From: Nitratidesulfovibrio oxamicus
Lineage (GTDB): Bacteria > Desulfobacterota > Desulfovibrionia > Desulfovibrionales > Desulfovibrionaceae
Length of the DNA: 46,244 nucleotides
Assembly: GCF_015731765.1 (NCBI RefSeq)
Contig: NZ_VRYY01000332.1
Coordinates: 1 to 46,244 of the forward strand
Direction of reading: 5' to 3'
Below, in pieces: positions 24,199 to 32,182 of this stretch (position 1 is its first letter; each line of letters opens with the position of its first letter). Made by a program: the position numbers and the translations under genes. The notes beneath the pieces are model-generated. The model saw only the letters and a program-made list of their open reading frames with translations, was not told the origin of the DNA and did not search any database.

Positions 24199-25136
24199 GC
24201 CGTGGCCCCCCTGCGCAGCAGCTTGCGCCGGAGCACCGGCCAGTCACCCACCAGCCCGTTGGGCAGGTAGATGATGATCACGATGAGCAGCACGCCGAAC
24301 ATGGTCTGGTAGGCCACGCCGATGAGTGGCAGCGAGCGGATGTATTCCGCCAGGATGACCATGATGCCCGCGCCCAGCGCCGGGCCCCATTGCGTGGCCA
24401 CCCCGCCCACCATGACCACCATGATGATCAGGATGGAGATTTCGCCCAGCGAGAACACCACCCCCGGATCGATGTACCCCATGTAGTTGGTGTAGAACGC
24501 CCCGGCCAGGCCGGTAAGCATGGCGCTGACCGTCAGCGCGATGGTCTTGTAGCGCGTGGTGTCTATGCCCATGGATTCCGCGGCGTCCTGATCCTCGCGG
24601 ATGGCCACGAAGTAGTACCCCCAGCGCGAATGCACGATGGCCCGGCACACCACGAAGCCCAGCAGGGCAAGCCCCAGGATGATGTAGTAGTACTGCGTCT
24701 TTTCCACCCAGGTGCGGGTGATCATGATGCCGAGGGTGCCCTTGGTGAAATCGGTAAGATTTTCGCAGGTGATGCGCAGCACTTCCCCGATGGCAAGGGT
24801 TGCCAGCACGAAGTAGGGGCCGCGCAGCCGCAGCACCACCGAGCCCATGGCCAGTGCCACCAGCGCCACCAGCGGCAGGCTGACCAGAAAGCCCCACCAG
24901 GGCGACAGGCCCAGGTGCAGGTGGATGAGGCCCGCGCTGTACGCGCCCATGCCGAAGAACGCGGCATGCCCGAACGACACCTGGCCGCAGTAGCCGCCCA
25001 GCAGGTTCCAGGCCATGCCCGCCAGGGTCCACATGATGGACAGGATGAGGATGTGCATGACGTAGCTGTTCAGGCCCAGCAGCGGCAGCCCGGCCAGCAC
25101 CGCCAGCACGACCAGCGGAACGAGGTTGTTTTTCAT
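24195..25136 (-). CDS. livM: Branched-chain amino-acid ABC transporter permease LivM
   Basis: A 313-residue inner-membrane permease with about 9-10 helices. ATG 25136 overlaps the livH stop (ATGA), and a longer frame to 25595 is a shadow of livH. Family landmarks are NLLGGYCGQVSFGHAAFFGMGAY-type sequence early on, AIREDQDAAESMGIDTTRYK (the ATPase-contacting EAA loop) and VVMVGGVATQWGPALGAGIM. It pairs with LivH to form the channel for Leu/Ile/Val-type substrates. Confidence 0.93.
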   Translation of the reverse strand: MKNNLVPLVVLAVLAGLPLLGLNSYVMHILILSIMWTLAGMAWNLLGGYCGQVSFGHAAFFGMGAYSAGLIHLHLGLSPWWGFLVSLPLVALVALAMGSVVLRLRGPYFVLATLAIGEVLRITCENLTDFTKGTLGIMITRTWVEKTQYYYIILGLALLGFVVCRAIVHSRWGYYFVAIREDQDAAESMGIDTTRYKTIALTVSAMLTGLAGAFYTNYMGYIDPGVVFSLGEISILIIMVVMVGGVATQWGPALGAGIMVILAEYIRSLPLIGVAYQTMFGVLLIVIIIYLPNGLVGDWPVLRRKLLRRGATA

Positions 25137-26059
25137 TTCAAGAGCTTCCTGGTCTTGAGGAGCGAGGCGACGCCGCCCGGCAGGAACACCAGCGCGGCCA
25201 CGAAGATGACGAAGCGCCCAACCGGAGCCCAGCCCATGCCCACGTAGGTGGCGGTCATGGATTCGAACACGCCCAGGATCAGCCCGCCCAGGATGGCGCC
25301 CAGCGTGGACCCCAGCCCGCCAAGGATGGTGATGACGAAGGCGATGAGCGTGAACTGCGACCCCAGCGCGGGGAACAGGTAGTAGATGGGGATGAACAGG
25401 CACCCGGCGCAGGCCACCAGCGCGGACCCCAGGCCGAAGGTGATGACCCGCATCAGGCCGACGTTCACGCCCATGATCAGGGCGGCGTCCTTGTCCTGCG
25501 CGGTGGCGCGGATGGATTTGCCGGTGTCGGTATGGGCCAGGAAGAACCACAGCAGCACGGTGATCACCACCGAAAGCAGGAACGACACAGCCCACGGCAG
25601 CGACAGGGATATTTCAACCGGCGTGCCCGCCCACAGGTCGGACAGGTAGAAGGCGGTGGAGGCATAGTCCACGGGGGTGGACCGGTAGTCGGAGGTGAAC
25701 AGGATGGTGGCCACGTTCTGCAACACCAGCCCGATGCCCACGGTAAGGATGACCTGGTTGTGCGGCAGGATGGATTCCACGCGCAGCACCGGGTTCACCA
25801 GCGCCTTCTGGATCAGCATGCCGAAGGCGAACATGAGCGGCGGCGCGATGAGCAGCGACACGTACGGGTCGATGCCGAACAGGGTGAACAGCCAGAAGGC
25901 GATGTACATGGCCACCATCATCAGCTGGCCATGGGTGAGGTTGATGATCTTCATGACGCCGAGGATCAGCGTCATGCCGATGCCGATGAGCGCGTACAGG
26001 CCGCCGAGCAGGATGCCGGCGACAAGGGTTTGCAGAAACACTTCGGCTTGCACCCACAT
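25133..26059 (-). CDS. livH: Branched-chain amino-acid ABC transporter permease LivH
   Basis: A 308-residue permease. GGLYALIGIGMTLILGVMKI, INLTHGQLMMVAMYIAF and the EAA-like loop IRATAQDKDAALIMGVNVG are LivH hallmarks, and VITILGGLGSTLGAILGGL is the conserved late helix. GGGAGGTCACG precedes ATG 26059. The 323-base gap from livK is filled with hairpins. Confidence 0.94.
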   Translation of the reverse strand: MWVQAEVFLQTLVAGILLGGLYALIGIGMTLILGVMKIINLTHGQLMMVAMYIAFWLFTLFGIDPYVSLLIAPPLMFAFGMLIQKALVNPVLRVESILPHNQVILTVGIGLVLQNVATILFTSDYRSTPVDYASTAFYLSDLWAGTPVEISLSLPWAVSFLLSVVITVLLWFFLAHTDTGKSIRATAQDKDAALIMGVNVGLMRVITFGLGSALVACAGCLFIPIYYLFPALGSQFTLIAFVITILGGLGSTLGAILGGLILGVFESMTATYVGMGWAPVGRFVIFVAALVFLPGGVASLLKTRKLLK

Positions 26060-26382
26060 GGGGCGTGACCTCCCTGATTTGGTTGGCCTGAGTCAGTTGG
26101 CCTGTGTTGACTGGCGGCGGGTTGTCCGTGCGGCGGCGGACGGGCATGCGCGACCCTGCGCAGGAAGGCTCGTCCAGAGTCCGGAAGGGCGGGCGTTGCG
26201 CGCGGGTGCGGTCCGGCTATCGGGCCTCCGTCCTGTCGGTGCCGGGTTTTGCGAACCCGGCACCGGCAGGGGGCGGAGGGGCGGACGGGTAACAGTCCAC
26301 CGTGGACGGCCCTTTGGGCCGGTGTGTCGCGCGGCGGCGGGAGGCACTCCGCCGCCGTGTGGTCACGGCGTGATGGAAGGCG
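26060..26382 (-). promoter_or_regulatory. Hairpin-rich livK-livH spacer
   Basis: No gene fits here. Three clear stem-loops lie in the transcript: GGTGCCGGGTT/AACCCGGCACC (26239-26265, 11 pairs, loop TTGCG), CGGCGGCGG/CCGCCGCCG (26332-26357, 9 pairs) and GGCCC TTT GGGCC (26308-26320). A tight GTCCAC/GTGGAC palindrome lies at 26295-26307. None has a T-run on the minus strand, so they look like 3' mRNA-protecting or partial attenuator structures. Such elements commonly raise binding-protein levels above permease levels. Confidence 0.55.
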
Positions 26383-27567
26383 CTACTTGCGTTCGCGCCA
26401 CTTGGGGAGGGGGAACACCGGCTTGGCGCTGGCGTAGCGTTCGGGCCAGATGGTCTCGTGCTTTCCCTGCAGCACCTGCAAGGCCAGCGTGTCGATGAAG
26501 TTCTGGTTCTGGTAGCCGTCGCGGCTTTCGAACTTCACCGGGCCGAAGGCGGTCATCAGGTCCACGCCCTTCATGGCGGCGTTGATGTCCTCGGTGGTCA
26601 GGGCCTTGGCGCGTTCCACGGCGTCCTTGACCACGTACACCGAAGAATAGGCCAGCGCGCCATGGTACGAGGGGTAGTCGCCGTGGGCGGCCTTGTACTT
26701 TTCTGCGAATTCGCGCGCGCCGGGGTAGCTGACCTGCGGGCTCCACAGGGTGGCGGTCACCACGAATTCGGCGGCGTCCTTGGCGTTGTCGATGAATTCG
26801 GGGATGGCGAACCCGGCGGCGCCCCCCGCGAACAGGCGCGCGTCGATGCGCAGTTCCTTGATCTGGCGCATCAGGAGGGCCGCGTCCATGACGTAGGAGA
26901 CCATGTAGATGACGTCGGGGTTCTGCGCCTTGACCTGCGAGAGCACGGGCTTGAAGTCCACCGCGCCCTTTTCGTACTTCTCCTTCATCAGCACCTTGAT
27001 GCCCGCCTTTTCGGCGGACTTGGCCATCTCTTCCGCGCCGGAGGTGCCGAAGTCGGACGATTCGTACAGGATGACCATGGTCTTGGGCTTGACCACCTTG
27101 TCCATGAACGAAAGCAGGCCCGAGGCGTAATAGGCGTTGGTGGGGTTGATGCGGTAGACGTACTTGTAGTTCTGCTGGGTTATCTCGTCCGCTGCGGAGG
27201 CGACAACCACGTACGGGGTCTTGCGTTCTTCCGCCACGGCGGCCACGGCCTTGGCGCAGGCCGAGGTGTATTCGCCGAACAGCAGCGGCTGCTTCTGCAC
27301 GTCGATGATCTTTTCGGCGATGGACCGGGCGATTTCAGGCTTGCCCTGCGAATCCTCGAAGCGCAGCACCAGCTTGCCGCCCTTCACGCCGCCCTTGGCG
27401 TTGATTTCCTCGACGGCGATGTCCATGGACTTCTTGATGATCTCGCCGAACTTGGCCTGCCCGCCGGTAAGCGGCAGCGGCACGCTGAGGGCAAGGTCCG
27501 CCGCAGGAGCGGTGGCAGGCAGGGCGAGGCACAGGGAAAGACACAGGGCCAGCAGGATGTTGCGCAT
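26383..27567 (-). CDS. livK: Branched-chain amino-acid binding protein LivK
   Basis: A 394-residue periplasmic binding protein with a signal peptide (NILLALCLSLCLALPATAPA). The type-1 periplasmic fold starts VPLPLTGGQAKFGEIIKKS. It continues with GEYTSACAKAVAAVAEERKTPYVV, RINPTNAYYASGLLSF and MVILYESSDFGTSGAEEMAK, as in Leu/Ile/Val-binding relatives. GGAGGTCG precedes ATG 27567. It leads the operon and delivers substrate to LivHMGF. The exact ligand could also be another amino acid or amide. Confidence 0.9.
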   Translation of the reverse strand: MRNILLALCLSLCLALPATAPAADLALSVPLPLTGGQAKFGEIIKKSMDIAVEEINAKGGVKGGKLVLRFEDSQGKPEIARSIAEKIIDVQKQPLLFGEYTSACAKAVAAVAEERKTPYVVVASAADEITQQNYKYVYRINPTNAYYASGLLSFMDKVVKPKTMVILYESSDFGTSGAEEMAKSAEKAGIKVLMKEKYEKGAVDFKPVLSQVKAQNPDVIYMVSYVMDAALLMRQIKELRIDARLFAGGAAGFAIPEFIDNAKDAAEFVVTATLWSPQVSYPGAREFAEKYKAAHGDYPSYHGALAYSSVYVVKDAVERAKALTTEDINAAMKGVDLMTAFGPVKFESRDGYQNQNFIDTLALQVLQGKHETIWPERYASAKPVFPLPKWRERK

Positions 27568-28378
27568 GGTTCGACCTCCGGAAAAGTGAAGGAAACGGAC
27601 GCCAACCGGCCATGGGACCGGGTGGAGGGCATGCGCTCACGAGGCGGCGGCACGGCGGGAAGGGGCGTCGACATCCGCCCGCAAGGGCGGTCTGCCTGGG
27701 CGGGACGCCCGGTCCGGCCATGCCGCGAAGTGCGGCGGGCTCCTTCTCGCGAGCCGAAAGTTGTAATGGCGTTCCAATACGCGCGTTTGGACGAGAATGT
27801 AAACACGGCAAACAGTGGTGCGGATGTCATTGGGCAGGGGTAATGTTCCGTTTTGGCTGGATAACACTCGTCTTCAAAAAAATTTGCAATCAATACGGTT
27901 GGTTGCTCAACCCATCGCAGGCGGGCACAGTCCACACTCCCGAGCGGAACGGGAGTGGCGGCGGGCGGGAACGTGCCGGAAAATGACGGTAACGGGCAAT
28001 GGCATTGTCGTGATGGTGCGGGGGCGTGGGCATGTCCGCGCCGACGGGCAGCGTGAAACATGGGGCAGGCCGGACGGGCGAGGGCGTAGTCGGAGGGCGG
28101 CGGGCGCGGGTCGGGGGGGCAAGACAGCAGTCAAAAAAAGCGGCTCGCAGAGTGAGCCGGAGCGTGGGCCGGGATGCGAGCCAGAACGTGAGTAAGGACG
28201 TGGGCCAAAGCGCCAGCGGACGCTGGACGAAGGCGCGGCAGGGGTGACGCAGGGACGCGGGAAGGAAGCACGGGCCCGCGGGTGGCGCGAACGGCAGGGT
28301 GTCGGAGCGCGAGGGCCGGGGGAATGGAGTGCGGCGAGCGAAAAGCTGAAACGGCGGGGAGTGCTGGGCGCGCCCCGG
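27568..28378. other. Gene-free region upstream of livK
   Basis: About 810 bases. The part at 27760-27920 is AT-richer and is the likely promoter zone of the minus-strand liv operon. At 28140-28220 there are degenerate 12-base repeats of the type GTGAGCCxGAxC and the small palindrome CCAGCG GA CGCTGG. Short frames here show no recognisable protein. No terminator for the deacetylase gene ending at 28379 is evident. Confidence 0.5.
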
Positions 28379-29167
28379 TCAGTGCAGGCAGAGCGGGCCG
28401 GAGGTTTCCACGTATTCGGACATGGTCACGAAGGTGCAGCCCGCCTCGGACAGGCGATCGATGAGGTTGGGCAGCGCCTCCACCGTCTCGCGGTGGTTGT
28501 CGTGGAACAGGAACACCCCGCGCACGCCGAGCACCCCGTATACCTTGCGCGGCAGGACGGCGGCCAGATCGTGCTTTCGCCAGTCGCGGCTGTCCACCGA
28601 CCACAGGGCGATGGTCATGCCCTGCGCGGCGGCGGCGTCGATGGTGGCATTGTCGTAGCGACCATAGGGCGGGCGCAGGTAGCGCGGTACAATGCCCAGT
28701 TTGGCCAGTTCCCCGTTGGTGCGGGCGATCTCGCTCAGTTGTTCCACGGGTTGGCGTTGACGCAGGCTGACATGCGTGAAGGTGTGGTTGCCCACCTCGT
28801 TGCCTTCGGCCACCAGGCGCTTCAGGGTTTCCGGGTACCTGTGCACGCGCGATCCCACCACGAAGAAGGTGCCCCGCACGCCCTTGTCGCGCAGGATGTC
28901 CAGCAGCGCCTCCGTGGTCTGGCCAGGGCCGTCGTCAAAGGTGAGGGCGCACAGGTTGGCGCTGACCCCACGCTGGGCAAGGGCCAACCCGTCGAGCACG
29001 GAGGGGTCGCGGGCAAGGGCGGACGCCGGGTGCTGCAGCAGCACAGCAACCAGCAGGATGCACAGGAAGTACGGGAAACGCGCGGGCGCGAGGCGCGCGG
29101 GAAGGGGGCGGCACCGGCGCTGGTGGCGTGGTGCATGCAGAAGGTGCGCAGTTGGCTGGGCGAGCAT
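28379..29167 (-). CDS. Secreted polysaccharide deacetylase (NodB domain)
   Basis: A 262-residue carbohydrate-esterase-4-type enzyme. ATG 29167 gives a basic N-terminus followed by the export helix YFLCILLVAVLLQHPASALA. All NodB motifs are present: ALTFDDGPGQTT (D78, D79), the metal site in VGNHTFTHVSL, LRPPYGRYDN, WSVDSRDWRKHD and VFLFHDNHRETV. It removes N-acetyl groups from peptidoglycan, chitin-like or exopolysaccharide sugars outside the cytoplasm. The frame is open far upstream (to 29965) but that part is Pro/Arg-rich noise crossing repeats. It may be coupled to the small gene 37 bases upstream. Confidence 0.88.
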   Translation of the reverse strand: MLAQPTAHLLHAPRHQRRCRPLPARLAPARFPYFLCILLVAVLLQHPASALARDPSVLDGLALAQRGVSANLCALTFDDGPGQTTEALLDILRDKGVRGTFFVVGSRVHRYPETLKRLVAEGNEVGNHTFTHVSLRQRQPVEQLSEIARTNGELAKLGIVPRYLRPPYGRYDNATIDAAAAQGMTIALWSVDSRDWRKHDLAAVLPRKVYGVLGVRGVFLFHDNHRETVEALPNLIDRLSEAGCTFVTMSEYVETSGPLCLH

Positions 29168-29204
29168 GGGGGCTCCCGCTGTGGGGGTGCGGCGTGAAGT
29201 GGCG

Positions 29205-29405
29205 TCAGTTGCTCCGGGCCGACGAGTCGGACGTCGGCGGGGGCGCGTGAGAACGTTCATCCGCAAAGCGGGTGCGCAGCAGGGTGGCGTAGGCGGTTGC
29301 GTCGCGCAGCAGCAGGGTGAGCTGCATGCTGTGGTCGATGGCCGGTTGTATGCAGGTGCGGCAGGGGGTGTCCTCTGCGGCATCGGTATCCGTGATGTCG
29401 AACAT
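29205..29405 (-). CDS. Tiny hypothetical protein with a CxxC motif
   Basis: A 66-residue frame (start ATG 29405, or GTG 29420 next to AGGA) beginning MFDITDTDAAEDTPCRTCIQ, with a Leu-rich middle (MQLTLLLRDATAYATLLRTR) and a Ser/Pro tail. It lies 37 bases before the deacetylase on the same strand. I recognise no family. The amphipathic helix and compact composition look more coding-like than the surrounding shadows, but this is weak. Confidence 0.4.
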   Translation of the reverse strand: MFDITDTDAAEDTPCRTCIQPAIDHSMQLTLLLRDATAYATLLRTRFADERSHAPPPTSDSSARSN

Positions 29406-29770
29406 GTGCGTGCGTCGCACTCCTGAAAAGGACGTTCCGTCTCCGACGCCGGGCGCTGCAGTAAACGCCGCGCATGACGACGGTATGCGAGTACCCTTGT
29501 ATAGAGAGACGGGCCCGTGCGCAAGGATTGTCTGTGCCCTGCGTGCGGATTGCACGCGTTCGGCGGGAGGGGTGGGGGCGGATTCGGATGCGGATGGAAG
29601 CAGGCGGGCGCATGGGGAACAGGGTGCCTGTCGGGTGAAAGCCGAAGCCGTGCCCCTCGACTCGTGACCCCGTGGAGCGGTGGGGCTGTGGAGCCGTGAA
29701 ACTGGGCGGTTGTGCCAATGGGTGAGGCGCGCAACGGCAGTGGCCTGCGTCCGGGGCAGGGTTTGAGCTG

Positions 29771-29827
29771 GCGGGGCCAGACGGGGCCAGACGGGGCCAG
29801 ACGGGGCCAGACGGGGTCAGACGGGGC
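29771..29827. repeat. 10-base tandem repeat with six evenly spaced GGGG runs
   Basis: The unit ACGGGGCCAG is repeated about 5.5 times. GGGG runs start at 29773, 29783, 29793, 29803, 29813 and 29823, always six bases apart (mostly CCAGAC). This is a textbook arrangement for an intramolecular G-quadruplex on the plus strand. Confidence 0.9.
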
Positions 29828-29833
29828 ACGTGC

Positions 29834-29852
29834 GGGGGGGGGGGGGGGGGGG
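29834..29852. repeat. Homopolymer of 19 G
   Basis: An uninterrupted run of 19 G begins seven bases after the 10-base repeat array ends. Such tracts are slippage-prone and also error-prone in sequencing, so the exact length is doubtful. Confidence 0.85.
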
Positions 29853-30132
29853 CGCAGGACGGAGCGGAATCGCCGGTCGAGGCGGTGGTGGCTGGAATGG
29901 CCAGGCCCGGCGGCAACGGCAGGCGGATGCATGGAGGGAGCGCGCCAGGCTTTGGCAGCGAACACGTTGCGAGTAGATGATCCCGATTTGACAGGCCGCC
30001 CCCGGCAGTACGGGGTGTGAGGCGGCGGCTGCTTTCCGGGGCCGGGAATGTGATGGATGAGATAAAATGTGTTGTAATCTTGGGTTTTTGTACGATATGT
30101 TCAAAAAAATGCGCGCCCCCGGAAAAATTCCG

Positions 30133-30162
30133 TTGACAACTTCGGGGGGGTGAGGATAGACA
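30133..30162 (+). promoter_or_regulatory. Sigma-70-type promoter of the tRNA cluster
   Basis: A perfect TTGACA (30133-30138) is followed after 18 bases by TAGACA (30157-30162), 13 bases before the mature tRNA-Val. The spacer contains a run of seven G. Confidence 0.65.
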
Positions 30163-30175
30163 TTCCTTCCTGCGC

Positions 30176-30251
30176 GGGCAGTTAGCTCAGCTGGGAGAGC
30201 ACCGCCTTCACACGGCGGGGGTCGCAGGTTCAAGCCCTGCACTGCCCACCA
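30176..30251 (+). tRNA. tRNA-Val (anticodon CAC)
   Basis: The acceptor GGGCAGT (30176-30182) pairs with ACTGCCC (30241-30247), with discriminator A and an encoded CCA. The D arm GCTCAGCTGGGAGAGC, the anticodon stem CCGCC/GGCGG with loop TTCACAC, and the T arm GCAGGTTCAAGCCCTGC are all intact. It reads GTG codons. Confidence 0.96.
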
Positions 30252-30257
30252 CCACGC

Positions 30258-30334
<77 letters not shown>

Positions 30335-30345
30335 GGATCCCAGAG

Positions 30346-30370
30346 GGGGGAGCGCAAGCTCCCCCTTTTT
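30346..30370 (+). terminator. Terminator after the first tRNA pair
   Basis: GGGGGAGC (30346-30353) and GCTCCCCC (30358-30365) form eight pairs around GCAA, followed by TTTTT. It ends the tRNA-Val/tRNA-Asp transcript, or partly attenuates reading into the second tRNA-Asp. Confidence 0.88.
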
Positions 30371-30434
30371 CTCCAGCCAGTATTTCCCGGTGCGGAAGAC
30401 CGCTTTGCGGTCGGTATCCGTGTCGGGTTTCCGC

Positions 30435-30511
<77 letters not shown>

Positions 30512-30522
30512 TCGAATGCACG

Positions 30523-30554
30523 AGTGGCGAGGTAGCAATACCTCGCCACTTTTG
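30523..30554 (+). terminator. Terminator after the second tRNA-Asp
   Basis: AGTGGCGAGGTA (30523-30534) and TACCTCGCCACT (30539-30550) form a perfect 12-base stem around GCAA, followed by TTTT. Confidence 0.9.
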
Positions 30555-30624
30555 CGTTTGTGCGCGGGGTAATGTGCCCGTGGCGCGGTCCCGCCGGTTT
30601 GCGGACGCCCGAATCTTGCGGTAC

Positions 30625-31446
30625 ATGATGCACATGCAGGAACAAACCCGGACCCGAGCGCCAAAAGGCAGCACTGGCGGCGGCCACGCCGTGGCGCGGT
30701 TCATCGATCATCGTGAAACGTACGGACCGCAGGCGGTCGAGGCCATGCTGCGGGCGGCCATGCCCTTTTCCACCCTGGTGGACGTGGGTGCCGGGATGGG
30801 GCGCGACCTTGGCATCGCCCGTGCGGTGTGCCCGCATGGGGCATTGCACGCGGTGGAATGCTATCCGGATAACGTGCGGTTGCTGCGCGAGCGCGGCTGC
30901 ACGGTGCATGCTGTGAACATCGAAGAAGAGCCCCTGCCCTTCACTGACGAAAGCATCGACGTCGTGCTGTCGAATCAGGTGCTGGAGCACGTGAAGGAGG
31001 TCTTCTGGATTTTTCACGAAATGGCCAGGGTGCTCCGGGTGGGCGGGGTGTGCATCCTGGGCGTGCCCAATCTTTCCGCGCTGCACAACAGGCTGCTGAT
31101 GCTGTTCGGCGGCCATCCCACGCAGTCCAAGATGTGTTCCGCACATGTGCGCTGCTTTTCCAGGGGGGACTTCGAACTGTTTCTCGATGAATGCTGGCCG
31201 GGGGGCTTCCGGCTCGAAAAGTTCATGGGCAGCCAGTTCTATCCCTTTCCCAGTGTGGTGGCCCGCCACCTTGCCGGGATCTTTCCCACCCTGGCGCACA
31301 CCATATTCTTCATGCTGCGCAAGACCAGGCCCTACGATGGCGCGTTTTGCCGCTATCCTGTCCTGGCCCGGCTGGAGACCAACTATCGCACGCAGGCCGT
31401 GGAACACCCCGCCCCGTGCGGCGAACCGTTGGTGTTGCCCGAATAG
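30625..31446 (+). CDS. SAM-dependent class I methyltransferase
   Basis: A 273-residue protein with the Rossmann-type methyltransferase core: motif I LVDVGAGMGRDLGIA, the acid of strand 2 in LHAVECYPDNVRLL, EEEPLPFTDESIDVVLSNQVLEHV (the type-11 signature) and LRVGGVCILGVPN. The second half (SRGDFELFLDECWPGGFRLEKF and onward) is less conserved and may set substrate choice, as in enzymes acting on sugars or lipids. The start is uncertain: ATG 30625, 30628 or 30634, or GTG 30574, none with a strong ribosome site. It follows the tRNA terminator, so it needs its own promoter. Confidence 0.85.
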   Translation: MMHMQEQTRTRAPKGSTGGGHAVARFIDHRETYGPQAVEAMLRAAMPFSTLVDVGAGMGRDLGIARAVCPHGALHAVECYPDNVRLLRERGCTVHAVNIEEEPLPFTDESIDVVLSNQVLEHVKEVFWIFHEMARVLRVGGVCILGVPNLSALHNRLLMLFGGHPTQSKMCSAHVRCFSRGDFELFLDECWPGGFRLEKFMGSQFYPFPSVVARHLAGIFPTLAHTIFFMLRKTRPYDGAFCRYPVLARLETNYRTQAVEHPAPCGEPLVLPE

Positions 31447-31803
31447 GCATGTTCCGGTGCGCGGGTGCGCCCGGTGCCCCTCCTTCTTTTGCTCTCCTGA
31501 ATGTGCGTGCCCCGCTGGCTGCCGCCGCGTTTCCCTGCGTGTGCATGGGGGCAGGGTGGCTGCCGCATGGCATTTGCTCCTTGCTGCGCCTGGGAGCGAG
31601 GACCGGCTGCCCATTCCCGGCGTGGTGCTGGCGCGTCCTTCGAGGCAGCGGCGCAGGTGGCGGCTGCTAACCCGTGCCGGATTTGCCCCGGATTCCCTTC
31701 TGTCCAGCCCGTCGATTGGCGCTCCTGCTTGCTGCTCTCCCGTCCCGTCCCGTCCTGGCGGGCATGGCTGACACGCTTCGCCGCACCTGCTATCAGATGG
31801 GCC
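31447..31803. other. Gene-free spacer
   Basis: About 357 bases between the methyltransferase and the zinc-ribbon gene. Several frames are open but all have Arg/Pro/Cys-rich noise composition. I see no RNA gene or clear terminator. Confidence 0.5.
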
Positions 31804-32040
31804 ATGCTTACCCTGCGCTGCGCGGCCTGCCGCCGCAAACTCTGGAAGTACCTGAAACTCGGCAAGGGCGAGGTGTTGCGCTGCCACAAGGAACGCATCA
31901 CCCGCATGTACGATGCCGAGGAGCGTGGCGGGCGCATCTGGTGCGCCTGCGGGCAGGCCGTGGGCGTGGACAAGGGCGGGCACTGGGCCATGATTTCCAA
32001 TGCCTTCACCTGTTCCGGCACCAAGGATACCAGGCTTTGA
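31804..32040 (+). CDS. Small zinc-ribbon-like protein
   Basis: A 78-residue protein from ATG 31804. It has LRCAACRRKLWKYLKLGKGEVLRCHKERI, then GGRIWCACGQAVGVDKGGHW. The CxxC, C-x2-K and CxCG positions give four metal-ligand candidates in a ribbon layout. The basic N-terminal half suggests nucleic-acid contact, but no function can be assigned. The same frame is open upstream, but its composition changes at this ATG. Confidence 0.6.
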   Translation: MLTLRCAACRRKLWKYLKLGKGEVLRCHKERITRMYDAEERGGRIWCACGQAVGVDKGGHWAMISNAFTCSGTKDTRL

Positions 32041-32182
32041 CCTGAAGGGGCGCCATGCCGGCGTGGCCCCCGTCGTGTGGCAACTGCGCCGCGGATGGGT
32101 GGGTTGTCCGCCGTGTGCCCCTGTCGGAGTGTCTCGTGGTTTGCTTCCCAACCGGCATCCCCGTCCGCCCTGAGAGATTTCC

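Larger units (their letters stand above)
29406..30175. other. Gene-free, repeat-rich region before the tRNA cluster
   Basis: About 770 bases without a convincing gene. It contains the GGGG-CCAGAC array and the 19-G tract listed separately, and an AT-rich stretch (30050-30140) leading into the tRNA promoter. Frames crossing this region are proline- or glycine-rich products of the repeats. Confidence 0.6.

Noticed and set aside
24195-25595. Longer LivM frame
   Set aside because: The extension is an out-of-frame reading of livH. MKNN at 25136 overlaps the livH stop in the ATGA manner typical of coupled genes.
27384-28061. 225-codon minus frame across the livK upstream region
   Set aside because: Low-complexity composition, overlaps livK in another frame, and no ribosome site.
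28379-29965. 528-codon version of the polysaccharide deacetylase
   Set aside because: The extra N-terminus is Pro/Arg-rich and runs through the 10-base repeat and the G tract. The signal peptide places the start near 29167.
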